DNA from: Tropicibacter sp. Alg240-R139
Lineage (GTDB): Bacteria > Pseudomonadota > Alphaproteobacteria > Rhodobacterales > Rhodobacteraceae
Assembly: GCF_900537075.1 (NCBI RefSeq)
Contig: NZ_UNRA01000002.1
Location: 1,031,784 to 1,095,783, forward strand
Direction of reading: 5' to 3'
DNA length: 64,000 nt
The notes below the pieces were generated by a model that ran no database searches, had not been told where the DNA came from, and saw only the letters and a list, made by a program, of their open reading frames with translations. A program made the position numbers and the translations under genes. Below are positions 19,270 to 28,128 of this stretch, piece after piece; the first letter of the stretch is position 1; each line of letters begins with the position of its first letter.

Positions 19270-19926
19270 TTAAGTGTCAACATCACGCCATACGACATTT
19301 CGTAGCGCGGTCAGCTCCTCCTCTGTCGGCGCCACACCGGTGATGCAATAGACGTAATCACGCCCGCGTGCGGCGCGAGTTTCCATGCTCTCGCGTTGAT
19401 CCAAGGCGTCATAGCCGATCTGCGTGAAATAGGTTATCCGCGCCCGCGTCTCGGCCTCGGATCGAAGATAGCCGAAGCGTTCGAACATATCAGACAGAGC
19501 GTCAACCCGCGCGGCGTCGGACAGATCCAGCGCTCGCCGAACGCTGCCGGATCGCCGCGCCCAATCGCGGATGGCAAAGTCCAGCTGCGTGTCGAACGAT
19601 CCGTCGGCGACCCAGATGCCATAGACCTGAACTAGCGCAAAATTAATGGTTTCCGCAGGACGTTTCGTGCTGTCGAGCACGGCCTTGGTGTTGGTCGATT
19701 GCCAATGATCCAGCAGGGCATTCAACAAGTCGGTGCGGTTCTTGAAAAACCAGTAGAAACTTGACCGAGCGCATTCCAGTTTTTCGGCCAGCGTGAGAAC
19801 TTTGACACTGTCCACACCGTCCGAGATCAGCGTGTCCAAAGCGATCTGGATCCAATCTTCACGACTGGTGCGGCTTGGTCCACGACTGCGGGGTTTGGTG
19901 CCATCAGGTGCATTTTTTTCTGTCAT
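19270..19926 (-). CDS. TetR-family transcriptional regulator
   Basis: 218 residues. The N-terminal helix-turn-helix at about 20-65 includes SREDWIQIALDTLISDGVDS, KLECARSSFYWFFKNRTDLLNALL, a standard TetR DNA-binding domain. The C-terminal helical domain is unclassified. It is convergent with the LuxR gene with no bases between their stops. A Ser/Arg-rich N-terminal tail precedes the DNA-binding domain. The target is not evident. Confidence 0.82.
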   Translation of the reverse strand: MTEKNAPDGTKPRSRGPSRTSREDWIQIALDTLISDGVDSVKVLTLAEKLECARSSFYWFFKNRTDLLNALLDHWQSTNTKAVLDSTKRPAETINFALVQVYGIWVADGSFDTQLDFAIRDWARRSGSVRRALDLSDAARVDALSDMFERFGYLRSEAETRARITYFTQIGYDALDQRESMETRAARGRDYVYCITGVAPTEEELTALRNVVWRDVDT

Positions 19927-20265
19927 AAATTCGAGAACGTACGATCCTGTACGGAATAGGCAAGGGATTCCTGAAATCGGGTCAGATAGATGTCACGGAT
20001 CAAGTGTGGATCGAGCATACGTTTGACCGTGATTTCGCTTCGGGGCCACGAGGCGTCAAATGATGGCCAGGGCAGGACACCGCAAGGAACACTCCTCCCC
20101 TTGGCGCTTTTGCTCGATGCGAATACCGTCGATAACCTGTTTGTTCGCGGAAACGTGCTCACGATGTCGAGAGGGTGAAGAAAACGGGTTGTCTTGGGAG
20201 CGGAGCGCAATAAAGATGCAAATGCATTTAAATTACACCTTGTCGATACGGTGAACTAAAGGGCA
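19927..20265. other. Intergenic region without a supported gene
   Basis: About 340 bases between the TetR start and the YceI gene. A 95-codon minus-strand frame (19923-20210) ends in an ATGA overlap with TetR but has no recognisable domain and an atypical composition, so I do not call it. The last 40 bases are AT-rich (AATGCATTTAAATTACACC) and probably carry the YceI promoter. Confidence 0.5.
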
Positions 20266-20865
20266 ATGACCATGATCCGTTCCTTCCAGACTTTCCTCTC
20301 CGCCAGTGCCGTTGCCGCTTTGTTTGCCGCAGGCGGCGCAACTGCAGCGCAATTCAAAACCGACCAAGGCCATACCGAAGTGAACTTTGGCTGGAGTCAC
20401 GCAGGTGTCTCGATGCAATCGGCCGAATTTTCGGTTGCTGATGGAACACTGGACCTAGATCCAGAGAACCCAGGCGATGCCAAGCTGAACGTGACAATCA
20501 AGGCCGACAGCGTGAACACAGGCTTTGGCCCGCTGGACGATCACTTGAAAAGCAATGATTTCCTTGAGGTACAAACTTATCCAGAAATTACATTCACAAG
20601 CACTTCGGTTGAGGTGACGGGCGAAAAAACCGCCAATGTGACCGGTGATCTGACGATTCATGGCACCACAAAGCCGGTAACGCTCGTAACCGAACTGACT
20701 CACGTCGGTCCGCATCCTTTGGGTGGCGTGGTCGACTACTACAAGGGTGAGTGGATTGCATTTACCGCCCAAACGGAAATCGACCACATGGCGTTTGGCG
20801 TCGGTGGGTTTTCGACCGGCCCGATTTCGATATCGATCGTGACCGAGATGAAGGCGGTTGAGTAA
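20266..20865 (+). CDS. YceI-family periplasmic lipid-binding-like protein
   Basis: 199 residues. A Sec signal peptide of about 27 residues ends in ATAAQFK. The mature YceI beta-barrel begins FKTDQGHTEVNFGWSHAGVS and ends with EIDHMAFGV and ISIVTEMKA motifs. YceI proteins bind isoprenoid or other amphiphilic lipids in the periplasm and some are induced by stress. A start six bases later (ATG at 20272) is equally possible. It is monocistronic, with its own intrinsic terminator just downstream. Confidence 0.88.
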   Translation: MTMIRSFQTFLSASAVAALFAAGGATAAQFKTDQGHTEVNFGWSHAGVSMQSAEFSVADGTLDLDPENPGDAKLNVTIKADSVNTGFGPLDDHLKSNDFLEVQTYPEITFTSTSVEVTGEKTANVTGDLTIHGTTKPVTLVTELTHVGPHPLGGVVDYYKGEWIAFTAQTEIDHMAFGVGGFSTGPISISIVTEMKAVE

Positions 20866-20894
20866 GAGGCTTTATCGGCCAGCAAAGAAATGAG

Positions 20895-20917
20895 CGGTGC
20901 CAAGCGGCGCCGTTTTT
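20895..20917 (+). terminator. Intrinsic terminator after the YceI gene
   Basis: Seven-base stem CGGTGCC/GGCGCCG (one G-U pair), loop AAGC, then five T. It lies 30 bases past the YceI stop, between convergent genes. Confidence 0.7.
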
Positions 20918-20925
20918 CGGTGCGT

Positions 20926-21681
20926 CTATCGCCACATCGCGGCCGCCTTGAGCCGCAGATAGTACGGCATGTGATATTCCAGATAGGCGAGCATCTTGGG
21001 TTCGACTTCGGCCGCAGCAAAGAATGCCTCTTCTTGTCGTGTGAGGTCTTTGAGCGTCAAGGGACGGATAGATTTCGACGTTCCGGCGTCCGCATGCCAA
21101 CCATCAACCTGCGCCCAGTCCGCCGGTCGTTCATTCTGCCAGTCAAAGGCGGACTCGACAAAGGGTAGGCCGATCCTGTCCCACATGGCTAACAGCGTCC
21201 CGCGATCATCGCGGCGCACAGCTTCGGCCTCGATCACCACCGGGGTTTGACCCGTGTCCGCCAGCGCCTGATAGTGGCGCCATTGTTGTTCGATCCCGAT
21301 CTCGTCATTGGACACGTTCGGGTCAAGCTTGAAGTAGGATTTGATCGACGCCATTGGGTTGCGGATCAAAAAGCAATTCACCAACCGGTCCCGAAACGCC
21401 GCATCCTCCAGGATGTGGGGCATAACGTAATAACTCATGTCCTTGAAGAACACCGGTTGATCCTCGGCACGGGCCAGCAGCATGTCCCGGATCGCCTCAT
21501 ACGTCTGGGGATGGTCGTCCTGTACGTCGAAATGCGGCATCTCGCGAACCGAGCGGTTGACGTAGTAATCATACATGAACGGTTCATGCGCGCAGTCCAG
21601 ATCGCCCCGTTCTCGCATGACCCGCTCCATCGCCGTCGACATAGAGCGGGGGTGCGACCAAAGGGCGATAATCTTGTGCAT
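20926..21681 (-). CDS. Sulfotransferase-family protein
   Basis: 251 residues from the ATG at 21681. The N-terminal IIALWSHPRSMSTAMERVM resembles the 5'-phosphosulfate-binding loop of PAPS sulfotransferases. LIRNPMASIKSYFKL matches the 3'-phosphate loop (RNPxxxxxSxxK). Proteins of this kind are common in alphaproteobacteria and often misnamed as branched-chain aminotransferase-like. It is convergent with YceI and about 70 bases downstream of the GlxA-type regulator on the same strand. The acceptor substrate is unknown. Confidence 0.72.
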   Translation of the reverse strand: MHKIIALWSHPRSMSTAMERVMRERGDLDCAHEPFMYDYYVNRSVREMPHFDVQDDHPQTYEAIRDMLLARAEDQPVFFKDMSYYVMPHILEDAAFRDRLVNCFLIRNPMASIKSYFKLDPNVSNDEIGIEQQWRHYQALADTGQTPVVIEAEAVRRDDRGTLLAMWDRIGLPFVESAFDWQNERPADWAQVDGWHADAGTSKSIRPLTLKDLTRQEEAFFAAAEVEPKMLAYLEYHMPYYLRLKAAAMWR

Positions 21682-21752
21682 TTGTAACCTCGGCATTCGC
21701 AGCTGTTTGGGGCAAGCGAACGCCTAATCGCCAGCGCTGTCAACGCTCGAGA

Positions 21753-22703
21753 TTAGGAGATTTTTCCGCGTTGGAGCATGGGCGTAACGCCATAGGTCGC
21801 GCGGTAGACACGGCTGAAATGACCAGGGCTTTCGAACCCGCACGCAAAGGCCACTTCGGTCACAGATGCTTCTGTTTGGATCAAAAGGTTGCGCGCACGA
21901 TCAAGGCGCATTTCCATGAAATATTTCTTGGGAGAGGCGTTCAGATACTTGCCAAAGAGCCGTTCCAACTGGCGCGTCGAGATGCCCACGTTCTCCGCGA
22001 TGACGGTGGGCGAGATCGGGTCCGAAATCTGATCCTGCATGATCTGGATCGCCTTGGTCAAATGCGCATTGCGCATTCCGTTGCGGGACTGCAGCGAGAC
22101 TTTTTGTTCGGCTGTGGCGTGGCGAACGGCATTGTAAACCATTTGATCGGCAACAGCGACGGACAGGTCCTGACCATGATCGCGTTCGATCAGATGCAGG
22201 ATCAGGTCGGCGGTGGCTGTTCCACCGGACGCGGTCATGTATTTCTCATCCGCGACAAAGACGCTGCGTACCAGGTTCACCTCTGGGAAGGCCTCCATGA
22301 AGCTGTCGTGATACTCCCAATGGATCGCGGCCTGCATGTCATCCAGAAACCCCGCTTCGGCCAGAACCCAGGCGCCCGAGCAAAGCGCGCCGATGGCCGT
22401 GCCCCGTACCCGCTCGCGACGCAATGCGGCCAACAGCGGTTTGGTGACGTGATCGCGCATGTGGATTCCCGACAAGACAAACAGCTGGTCACAGCGGGGC
22501 AGGGCATCGAATCCCGAATGCACCAGTGTCACGGATTCGTTCGAACAGGTCGCGGTTTCACTATTCTCGGATGCGAACGACCAGTGATACAGCGGCTCGC
22601 CGCTGACCAGATTGGCGATGCGCAGCGGCTCGACCGCGCAGGAAAACGCGAGGTGTGAGAATTCTTCGACGAGAAGAAAGACAAAGTGCTGTGTCTTGGA
22701 CAT
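21753..22703 (-). CDS. GlxA-family transcriptional regulator (DJ-1/PfpI plus AraC domains)
   Basis: 316 residues from the ATG at 22703 (MSKTQHFVFLLVEEFSHLAF); the longer frame adds 42 residues unlike the family. The GATase-1-like N-domain contains GALCSGAWVLAEAGFLDDMQAAIHWE in two halves, keeping the Cys. The C-terminal AraC domain has NVGISTRQLERLFGKYLNASPKKYFMEM and FACGFESPGHFSRVYRATYGV. The closest characterised functional group is GbdR/CdhR-like regulators of quaternary amine catabolism. It sits divergently upstream of the GntR-led catabolic cluster, consistent with a role there. Confidence 0.87.
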   Translation of the reverse strand: MSKTQHFVFLLVEEFSHLAFSCAVEPLRIANLVSGEPLYHWSFASENSETATCSNESVTLVHSGFDALPRCDQLFVLSGIHMRDHVTKPLLAALRRERVRGTAIGALCSGAWVLAEAGFLDDMQAAIHWEYHDSFMEAFPEVNLVRSVFVADEKYMTASGGTATADLILHLIERDHGQDLSVAVADQMVYNAVRHATAEQKVSLQSRNGMRNAHLTKAIQIMQDQISDPISPTVIAENVGISTRQLERLFGKYLNASPKKYFMEMRLDRARNLLIQTEASVTEVAFACGFESPGHFSRVYRATYGVTPMLQRGKIS

Positions 22704-22842
22704 GGCGTGACCCAATTCAAGGTTACCGGGGCGTGGCGTCTGCTTGCCCTGCGACGCAGTTCTCAGGCTAAGCCAAGATTCGTCTGCGCGGCAAGATAAT
22801 GCGAGGTACGCCACATATTTTTTGCACACAACAATTTTTTAC

Positions 22843-22852
22843 TGTGTACACA
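22843..22852. promoter_or_regulatory. Palindromic operator candidate
   Basis: TGTGTACACA, a perfect 10-base palindrome in an AT-rich stretch, lies 62 bases before the GntR start and about 140 bases before the divergent GlxA start. Short GT-NN-AC palindromes are typical of FCD-type GntR regulators, so autoregulation by the downstream GntR is plausible. Confidence 0.5.
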
Positions 22853-22914
22853 ATGTGTATTTTTATGTGATAGAGAATCTGACAACTGCGCAACCGATTC
22901 AAGGAGAGGTGAGG

Positions 22915-23625
22915 GTGAAGGACGCCGCGAAAAATCGCAAAACCGAACTTTATGACTGGCTAAAAACCGCGATCATGACCTTGGATCTGCGGCCCGGCGC
23001 CGATCTGGATGAAAGCCGCCTGTCGGATGAATTTCAATTGTCACGCACACCGTTGCGCGAGGTGCTGCGCCAGCTTGCGGGTGAGGGGTATGTCGATCTG
23101 CGCGAAAACCGCGGCGCGCGGGTCAGCGAGATGTCCCACATGACTCTGCGCGACTTCTTTCTGGCCGCGCCGATGATCTATGGCGCGGTGCTGCAACTTG
23201 CGGCGCAGAACGCGCGGCCCGAGCAGATTGACGATCTGAAAGCCGCGCAAGACGTGTTCAAATCAACGCTGCGCACGGGTTCCGGTGCGGATCGCGCCAT
23301 GGCCAACAACCGTTTTCACGAGGTGACCGGAGAGATGGCCGACAACATCTATTTGTTGCCCTCGTTCCAACGTCTGCTGATCGACCACGCGCGCATTTCT
23401 ATGACCTTCTATCGCCCACAAGACGCGCAGATGGTCGAAAACGTGTCCGAGGCAAGCGCTCAACACGACGCGATCATCGCGGCCATAGAGGCACGGGATG
23501 ACGTGGCAGCGGCGCAACTGGCCATCGACCATTGGAACCTGTCCCGAGACCAGATTGAACTGTTCGTCATGCCCGCAGGGTTGGACGTGCAACTGGGCTC
23601 AGTCGCACGAAACACATCAGCCTGA
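22915..23625 (+). CDS. GntR-family (FCD) transcriptional regulator
   Basis: 236 residues. The winged helix at about 10-75 includes ESRLSDEFQLSRTPLREVLRQLAGEGYV; the FCD domain follows, with Asp/His positions that may bind a metal (NNRFHEVTGEMADN, ASAQHDAIIAAIEARD). I start at the GTG at 22915, six bases after AAGGAGAGG. The open frame extends to 22744 but crosses the palindromic promoter region. It is followed nine bases later by the DapA-family gene, so it heads the cluster as its probable local repressor. Confidence 0.88.
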   Translation: MKDAAKNRKTELYDWLKTAIMTLDLRPGADLDESRLSDEFQLSRTPLREVLRQLAGEGYVDLRENRGARVSEMSHMTLRDFFLAAPMIYGAVLQLAAQNARPEQIDDLKAAQDVFKSTLRTGSGADRAMANNRFHEVTGEMADNIYLLPSFQRLLIDHARISMTFYRPQDAQMVENVSEASAQHDAIIAAIEARDDVAAAQLAIDHWNLSRDQIELFVMPAGLDVQLGSVARNTSA

Positions 23626-23633
23626 GGACTATC

Positions 23634-24551
23634 ATGACACCCCTGTTTGAATTCAAAGGGATCTACACGCCTGTTGTGACCCCTTATCGCGCCAATGGTA
23701 GCGTCAATTGGGACGGCCTGTCAGACGTGATCGAATATCTCGCTGAAAACGGCGTGCATGGCCTAATTTCGGGCGGCTCGACCGGCGAAAACTATGCCCA
23801 AACCGTGAAAGAGCGTCTGGACCTGGCAAAGTTCACGCACCAGCAGCTCAAAGGACGTCTGCCGCTGGTGGTGGGGACCGGAGCCATGTTGACGTCGGAT
23901 TCGATTGCTCTGGCGACCGGCGCGCGTGAGATTGGGGCTGACTCGATCCTGCTCGCCAGCCCGCCATATTCGGTGCCAACGGATCGCGAAAACGCGCTGA
24001 ACGCGCTTGCCATCGACAAAGCCGCTGATCTGCCGATCATGCTCTACAACTATCCCCACCGCACCGGCACGATGATGGGAGAGGAGTTTCTTGACCGTGT
24101 CGGCCGGTCGCGCAATTTCAGCGGGATCAAGGAAAGCTCAGGCGACATCAACCGGGTTCATCTGTTGGCGCGGGACTATCCGCACATCCAGCTGGGTTGT
24201 GGCATGGACGATCAGGCGCTTGAATTCTTTGCCTGGGGCGCGCCGTTCTGGGTCTGTGGCGGATCGAACTTTCTGCCGCGCGAGCATGTGGCGCTCTACA
24301 ACGCTTGTGTCATCGAAGGGAATTTTGCCAAGGGCCGCCGGATCATGTCGGCGATGATGCCGTTGATGCGGGTGCTGGAGCAGGGCGGAAAGTTCATCCA
24401 GACCATCAAACATGGCGTCACCATGAACGGGATCGAGGCCAGCGTTGTGCGCCCGCCGCTCAAAGGGCTCAACAAGGACGACAAACGCGCATTGGAACAG
24501 GTCACGCGCGTGTTGAAACAGAAAATCGCAGATATTGAGGCGGAGGGTTAA
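23634..24551 (+). CDS. DapA/NanA-family (dihydrodipicolinate synthase-like) aldolase or deaminase
   Basis: 305-residue TIM-barrel class I lyase. GGSTGENYAQT, the catalytic Tyr in MLYNYPHRTG and the Schiff-base Lys in GIKESSGDINR are all present. The surroundings are unlike lysine biosynthesis. It is followed by an aldehyde dehydrogenase (three bases away) and an FAD amino acid oxidase. Known: in hydroxyproline catabolism a DapA-family deaminase makes 2-oxoglutarate semialdehyde, which an ALDH oxidises after an FAD oxidase step. Inference: a comparable sequence of reactions on a cyclic or N-substituted amino acid. Confidence 0.85.
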   Translation: MTPLFEFKGIYTPVVTPYRANGSVNWDGLSDVIEYLAENGVHGLISGGSTGENYAQTVKERLDLAKFTHQQLKGRLPLVVGTGAMLTSDSIALATGAREIGADSILLASPPYSVPTDRENALNALAIDKAADLPIMLYNYPHRTGTMMGEEFLDRVGRSRNFSGIKESSGDINRVHLLARDYPHIQLGCGMDDQALEFFAWGAPFWVCGGSNFLPREHVALYNACVIEGNFAKGRRIMSAMMPLMRVLEQGGKFIQTIKHGVTMNGIEASVVRPPLKGLNKDDKRALEQVTRVLKQKIADIEAEG

Positions 24552-24554
24552 GAC

Positions 24555-26051
24555 ATGTCACTGCTCACTCAGGACGAATACAAATCCATCGCTGCCAATC
24601 TGGATATGCCAACCGGAGCCTTCATTGACGGCGCCTATCGCCCGGCGCTTTCAGGCAAGACGTTTGAGACATCGAACCCGGCCACCGGGGAGAAAATCGT
24701 CGATATTGCGGCTTGCGGTGCCGAAGACGTTGACTTTGCTGTCGAAAAGGCACGTGAGGCATTTGACGACGGCCGATGGTCGCGGATGCACCCATCTGAT
24801 CGCAAGGACGTGCTGATACGCCTGTGCAAACTGATGACCCGAAATGCGCGCGAACTGGCGGTGATGGAAAGCATCGACAGCGGCAAGACGATTTATGATT
24901 GCGAAACCGTCGACGTGCCCGAGACTATTCACTGCATCAAATGGCACGCCGAGGTGATCGACAAAATCTATGATCAGGTCTCGCCCGCCAGCGACGACCA
25001 CATCGCCATGGTCGTGCGCGAACCGATTGGCGTTGTAGGGTTGGTGCTACCGTGGAACTTTCCGCTGCTGATGCTGGGGTGGAAGATCGGCCCAGCTTTG
25101 GCCGCAGGCTGCTCGGTCGTGGTAAAGCCCGCGGCTGAGACCACACTGACCGCCTTGCGTCTGGCTGAACTGGCGATGGAGGCAGGCCTGCCGCGCGGCG
25201 TTCTGAACATCGCACCGGGCGGCGGCGCGGAGGTGGGCGAGCCGATTGGCCGTCACATGGACATCGATATGGTGTCCTTCACCGGCTCGACCGTGACAGG
25301 CAAACGGTTCCTTGGCTATTCGGGAGAAAGCAACGCCAAGGAGGTGGTGCTGGAAATGGGCGGTAAGAACCCGGCTATCGTGATGGATGACACCGAAAAC
25401 CTAGATCGTGTTGCCGCGCATGTGGTCAACGGTGCATTCTGGAACATGGGCGAGAACTGCTCGGCCTCTTCACGCCTGATCGTGCACAAGGACGTAAAGG
25501 CCGAACTGCTGGAGCGCATCGCCCATCACGCCAAACAGTGGAACATCGGCGATCCGTTGGACCCGGAAACCCGCATGGGTGCCTTGGTTAGCGAAGAGCA
25601 CTACACCAAGGTTTGTGGCTACTTGGACCAAGCCAAAAACGTCTTGATCGGCGGCAAGGCCAAGGATGGATTTGTCGAGGCCACGGTTGTTGAAGTGCCT
25701 GATAACGACGCTGTTCTGGCCCGCGAAGAGATATTTGGTCCGGTTCTGTCAGTGATCGAAGTGTCCAGCTTTGACGAGGCGATCAACATCGCCAATGACA
25801 CCGACTATGGCCTATGTGCCTCGATCTTTACCGCCAACGCCAAACGGGCCATCCGCGGCGCGCGCGCGATCCGGGCGGGGACCGTGACGGTCAACAGCTT
25901 TGGCGAGGGTGACATCACCACGCCGTTTGGCGGTTACAAGCAGTCCGGCTTTGGCGGTCGCGACAATTCGGTTCATGCGCATGACCAGTACACGCAGCTG
26001 AAAACCATCTGGATCGATCTGGCCGACGACGAAGACGAGGCGGTGGATTGA
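24555..26051 (+). CDS. NAD(P)-dependent aldehyde dehydrogenase
   Basis: 498 residues. Canonical ALDH motifs: VLPWNFPLLMLGWKIGPAL, FTGSTVTGKRFLGYSG, VLEMGGKNPAIV with the catalytic Glu, MGENCSASSRLIV with the nucleophilic Cys, and TPFGGYKQSGFGGRDNS. It is similar to gamma-glutamyl-aminobutyraldehyde and betaine-aldehyde dehydrogenases. It starts three bases after the DapA-family stop, with the ribosome-binding site GGAGGG inside that gene, and its stop overlaps the next start. It probably oxidises a semialdehyde released by the lyase or oxidase of the same operon. Confidence 0.87.
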   Translation: MSLLTQDEYKSIAANLDMPTGAFIDGAYRPALSGKTFETSNPATGEKIVDIAACGAEDVDFAVEKAREAFDDGRWSRMHPSDRKDVLIRLCKLMTRNARELAVMESIDSGKTIYDCETVDVPETIHCIKWHAEVIDKIYDQVSPASDDHIAMVVREPIGVVGLVLPWNFPLLMLGWKIGPALAAGCSVVVKPAAETTLTALRLAELAMEAGLPRGVLNIAPGGGAEVGEPIGRHMDIDMVSFTGSTVTGKRFLGYSGESNAKEVVLEMGGKNPAIVMDDTENLDRVAAHVVNGAFWNMGENCSASSRLIVHKDVKAELLERIAHHAKQWNIGDPLDPETRMGALVSEEHYTKVCGYLDQAKNVLIGGKAKDGFVEATVVEVPDNDAVLAREEIFGPVLSVIEVSSFDEAINIANDTDYGLCASIFTANAKRAIRGARAIRAGTVTVNSFGEGDITTPFGGYKQSGFGGRDNSVHAHDQYTQLKTIWIDLADDEDEAVD

Positions 26052-27388
26052 CCAACTACACCGCCAAAAGACTGCCCCGGCAAACGGGCCCGGCAGGATG
26101 GAATGCCATCTTGCCGGAACAACCCCCGCTGCCGGTACTAGAAAAGGATATGACCGTCGACATCACGGTGATCGGTGGCGGATTTACCGGGCTGTCCACT
26201 GCGCGGCGGCTGCATCAGCTTGACCCCAACCTGAAGATCGCATTGGTCGAGGCCGGGCGGTTTGCAGACAGCTCGGCAGGGCGCAATTCGGGTTTCATGA
26301 TCGACCTGCCCCATGATCTGTCTTCTGACAACTACGCGGGTGATGGGCCAGAGGTGGACAGAGCAGAGATTGCTTTGAACAGGCAGGCCATTGGATTTGC
26401 CAAAGAGGTCGCCGCAGACTGCCAAATGCCGGATGAGATTTTTGATCCGTGCGGCAAATACAATGCGGCTGCGACACGGGCAGGCGACAGGCACAATCGG
26501 GAGTATGCCGACCATCTGCGGCAATTGGGGGAGCCTTGCGAGTTTCTCGACAAAGCGCAGATCGAAGAGGTCACCGGCAGTCCGCACTATACTTCGGGCG
26601 TGTTTTGTCCCGGCACGGTGATGCTGCAGCCGGCGGGCTATATTCGCGGGCTCTCGCAGCTGCTGGCGCGGCAGATCGCAGTCTTTGAGAACACACCCGC
26701 AACCGGGTTTGAACGGAAGGGCAACGGATGGCAGGTGAGCACCCCCAAGGGCAGGATCGCCACCGGTACCGTCGTGCTGGCCAATAACGGGCATCTAGAG
26801 AGTTTCGGGTTTTTTCAACGCCAGCTGATGCACATTTGCCTCTACGCCTCGATAACCGAGCAGCTGACCGGCGAGCAGGTCCAATCACTTGGTGGCCAGC
26901 CCAGATGGGGTGTCACGCCTGCTGATCCCATGGGCACCTCGGTTCGGCGTATTTCAGGCAGCTATGGCGACCGCATCCTGATCCGAACCTGCGCCAGCTT
27001 TCATCCTACCATCGAAACCAGCCCCATGCGCGTGCGCAACGCGGGCTGGGTGCATGACCGCAAGTTCACTGAACGTTTCCCGCACCTGCCAAATGTGGGG
27101 ATGGAACATCGGTGGGCCGGGATGCTGTGCCTCAGCCGCAATGGGTCCGCCGCTTTTGGCGAGTTGGATCAGGGCGTCTACTCTGCGTGCTGCCAGAACG
27201 GATTGGGCACAGCGCGGGGAACCCTGCAAGGCATGGGTATTGCCGAGCTGATTGTGCAGGGGAAATCAGACATTTCCGATCATTTTCTGGCTCAGCCCGA
27301 GTTGCCGAAACTGCCGCCCGAACCTTTGGCTGCATTGGGCGCCAATACCTATCTGATGTGGAAGGAATGGCGCTCGGGCAAGGAGTAA
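26048..27388 (+). CDS. FAD-dependent amino acid/amine oxidoreductase (DAO family, PuuB-like)
   Basis: 446 residues. The dinucleotide-binding VIGGGFTGLSTARRL is near residue 40, followed by AGRNSGFMIDLPH, the signature of the PuuB/DAO group in which flavin may be held by the segment. The C-terminal RWAGMLCLSRNG and NGLGTARGTLQGMGIAE complete the fold. The start is a TTG at 26048 overlapping the ALDH stop (TTGA); the next ATG would remove the first 34 residues just before the Rossmann motif. Substrate could be a secondary or D-amino acid, or an N-methylated amine. Confidence 0.83.
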   Translation: MTNYTAKRLPRQTGPAGWNAILPEQPPLPVLEKDMTVDITVIGGGFTGLSTARRLHQLDPNLKIALVEAGRFADSSAGRNSGFMIDLPHDLSSDNYAGDGPEVDRAEIALNRQAIGFAKEVAADCQMPDEIFDPCGKYNAAATRAGDRHNREYADHLRQLGEPCEFLDKAQIEEVTGSPHYTSGVFCPGTVMLQPAGYIRGLSQLLARQIAVFENTPATGFERKGNGWQVSTPKGRIATGTVVLANNGHLESFGFFQRQLMHICLYASITEQLTGEQVQSLGGQPRWGVTPADPMGTSVRRISGSYGDRILIRTCASFHPTIETSPMRVRNAGWVHDRKFTERFPHLPNVGMEHRWAGMLCLSRNGSAAFGELDQGVYSACCQNGLGTARGTLQGMGIAELIVQGKSDISDHFLAQPELPKLPPEPLAALGANTYLMWKEWRSGKE

Positions 27389-27393
27389 GGGCG

Positions 27394-28128
27394 TCAGGGC
27401 AGGCTGAGCTGTGTCATACGGCCGCCGTCCACGGTGTAAACCTGACCGGTGATAAAGCCTGCATCTGCCGAGGCAAGGAAAGCAACGAGGGCGGCGATCT
27501 CTTCGGGTTTGCCAGTGCGGGCAATTGGATGGACACCTGCTATATCGCGGCGAAAGGCTTGGGGATCAGGCATGTTGTCGATGAAATTCTCGTTCAGTTC
27601 GGTGTCGATCCAGCCTGGCGCGACGGCATTGCAGCGGATGCATTCGGGCCCGTGATCCACGGCGACCGCACGCGTCATCCCGTGCAGCCCAGCTTTAGAG
27701 GCGCAATAGGCTGCGTGGCCGGGGTTGCTCCCCAGCCCCTCGATGGAACCAATATTGACGATATTGCCCTTGGTGTCGCGCAGGTGAGGCAGGGCGGCCT
27801 GGATCATCAGGAACGGCGCGGTGAGGTTGATGGTGAGCGTCCTGTTCCAATCAGCAAGGCTCATGTCCTCGACGCGGGCCTCTTGCATCATGCCCGCGTT
27901 GTTCACAAGCATGTCGAGACGGCCCGTTTGAGCGATCATGTCAGAGATCACATTACCTGGCGCACTTGGGTCCACGAAATCAGCAGTGACATGTTCAAAT
28001 TCGGGGTCAATGCCGCGTTGTGCTGTGAAGACACGCGCGCCTTCGTCACGCAGCCGTCGGGCGATGGCTTGCCCGATGCCGCTGCGTCCGCCAGTGACCA
28101 AAGCGACCATGTTTTTGAACCGCTTCAT
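27394..28128 (-). CDS. Short-chain dehydrogenase/reductase (SDR)
   Basis: 244-residue classical SDR: TGGRSGIGQAIAR cofactor loop, LVNNAGMM, catalytic Ser in NIGSIEG and Tyr-Lys in YCASKAG. The C-terminal GQVYTVDGGRM fits. It converges with the FAD oxidase (five bases between stops) and its start overlaps the stop of the second SDR, so the two SDRs and the enolase-superfamily gene form a minus-strand operon. Substrate unknown. Confidence 0.87.
   Translation of the reverse strand: MKRFKNMVALVTGGRSGIGQAIARRLRDEGARVFTAQRGIDPEFEHVTADFVDPSAPGNVISDMIAQTGRLDMLVNNAGMMQEARVEDMSLADWNRTLTINLTAPFLMIQAALPHLRDTKGNIVNIGSIEGLGSNPGHAAYCASKAGLHGMTRAVAVDHGPECIRCNAVAPGWIDTELNENFIDNMPDPQAFRRDIAGVHPIARTGKPEEIAALVAFLASADAGFITGQVYTVDGGRMTQLSLP

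Noticed and set aside
19923..20210. 95-codon minus-strand frame overlapping the TetR start by ATGA
   Set aside because: No recognisable domain, odd composition and no good ribosome-binding site; the overlap is likely chance.
21724..21752. Imperfect hairpin CCTAATC...GATTAGG between sulfotransferase and GlxA genes
   Set aside because: Contains an internal loop and lacks a T-run; too weak to call a terminator.
23634..24551. dapA of lysine biosynthesis
   Set aside because: Context is a GntR/ALDH/FAD oxidase catabolic operon and the gene lacks lysine-pathway neighbours; called only as DapA-family.
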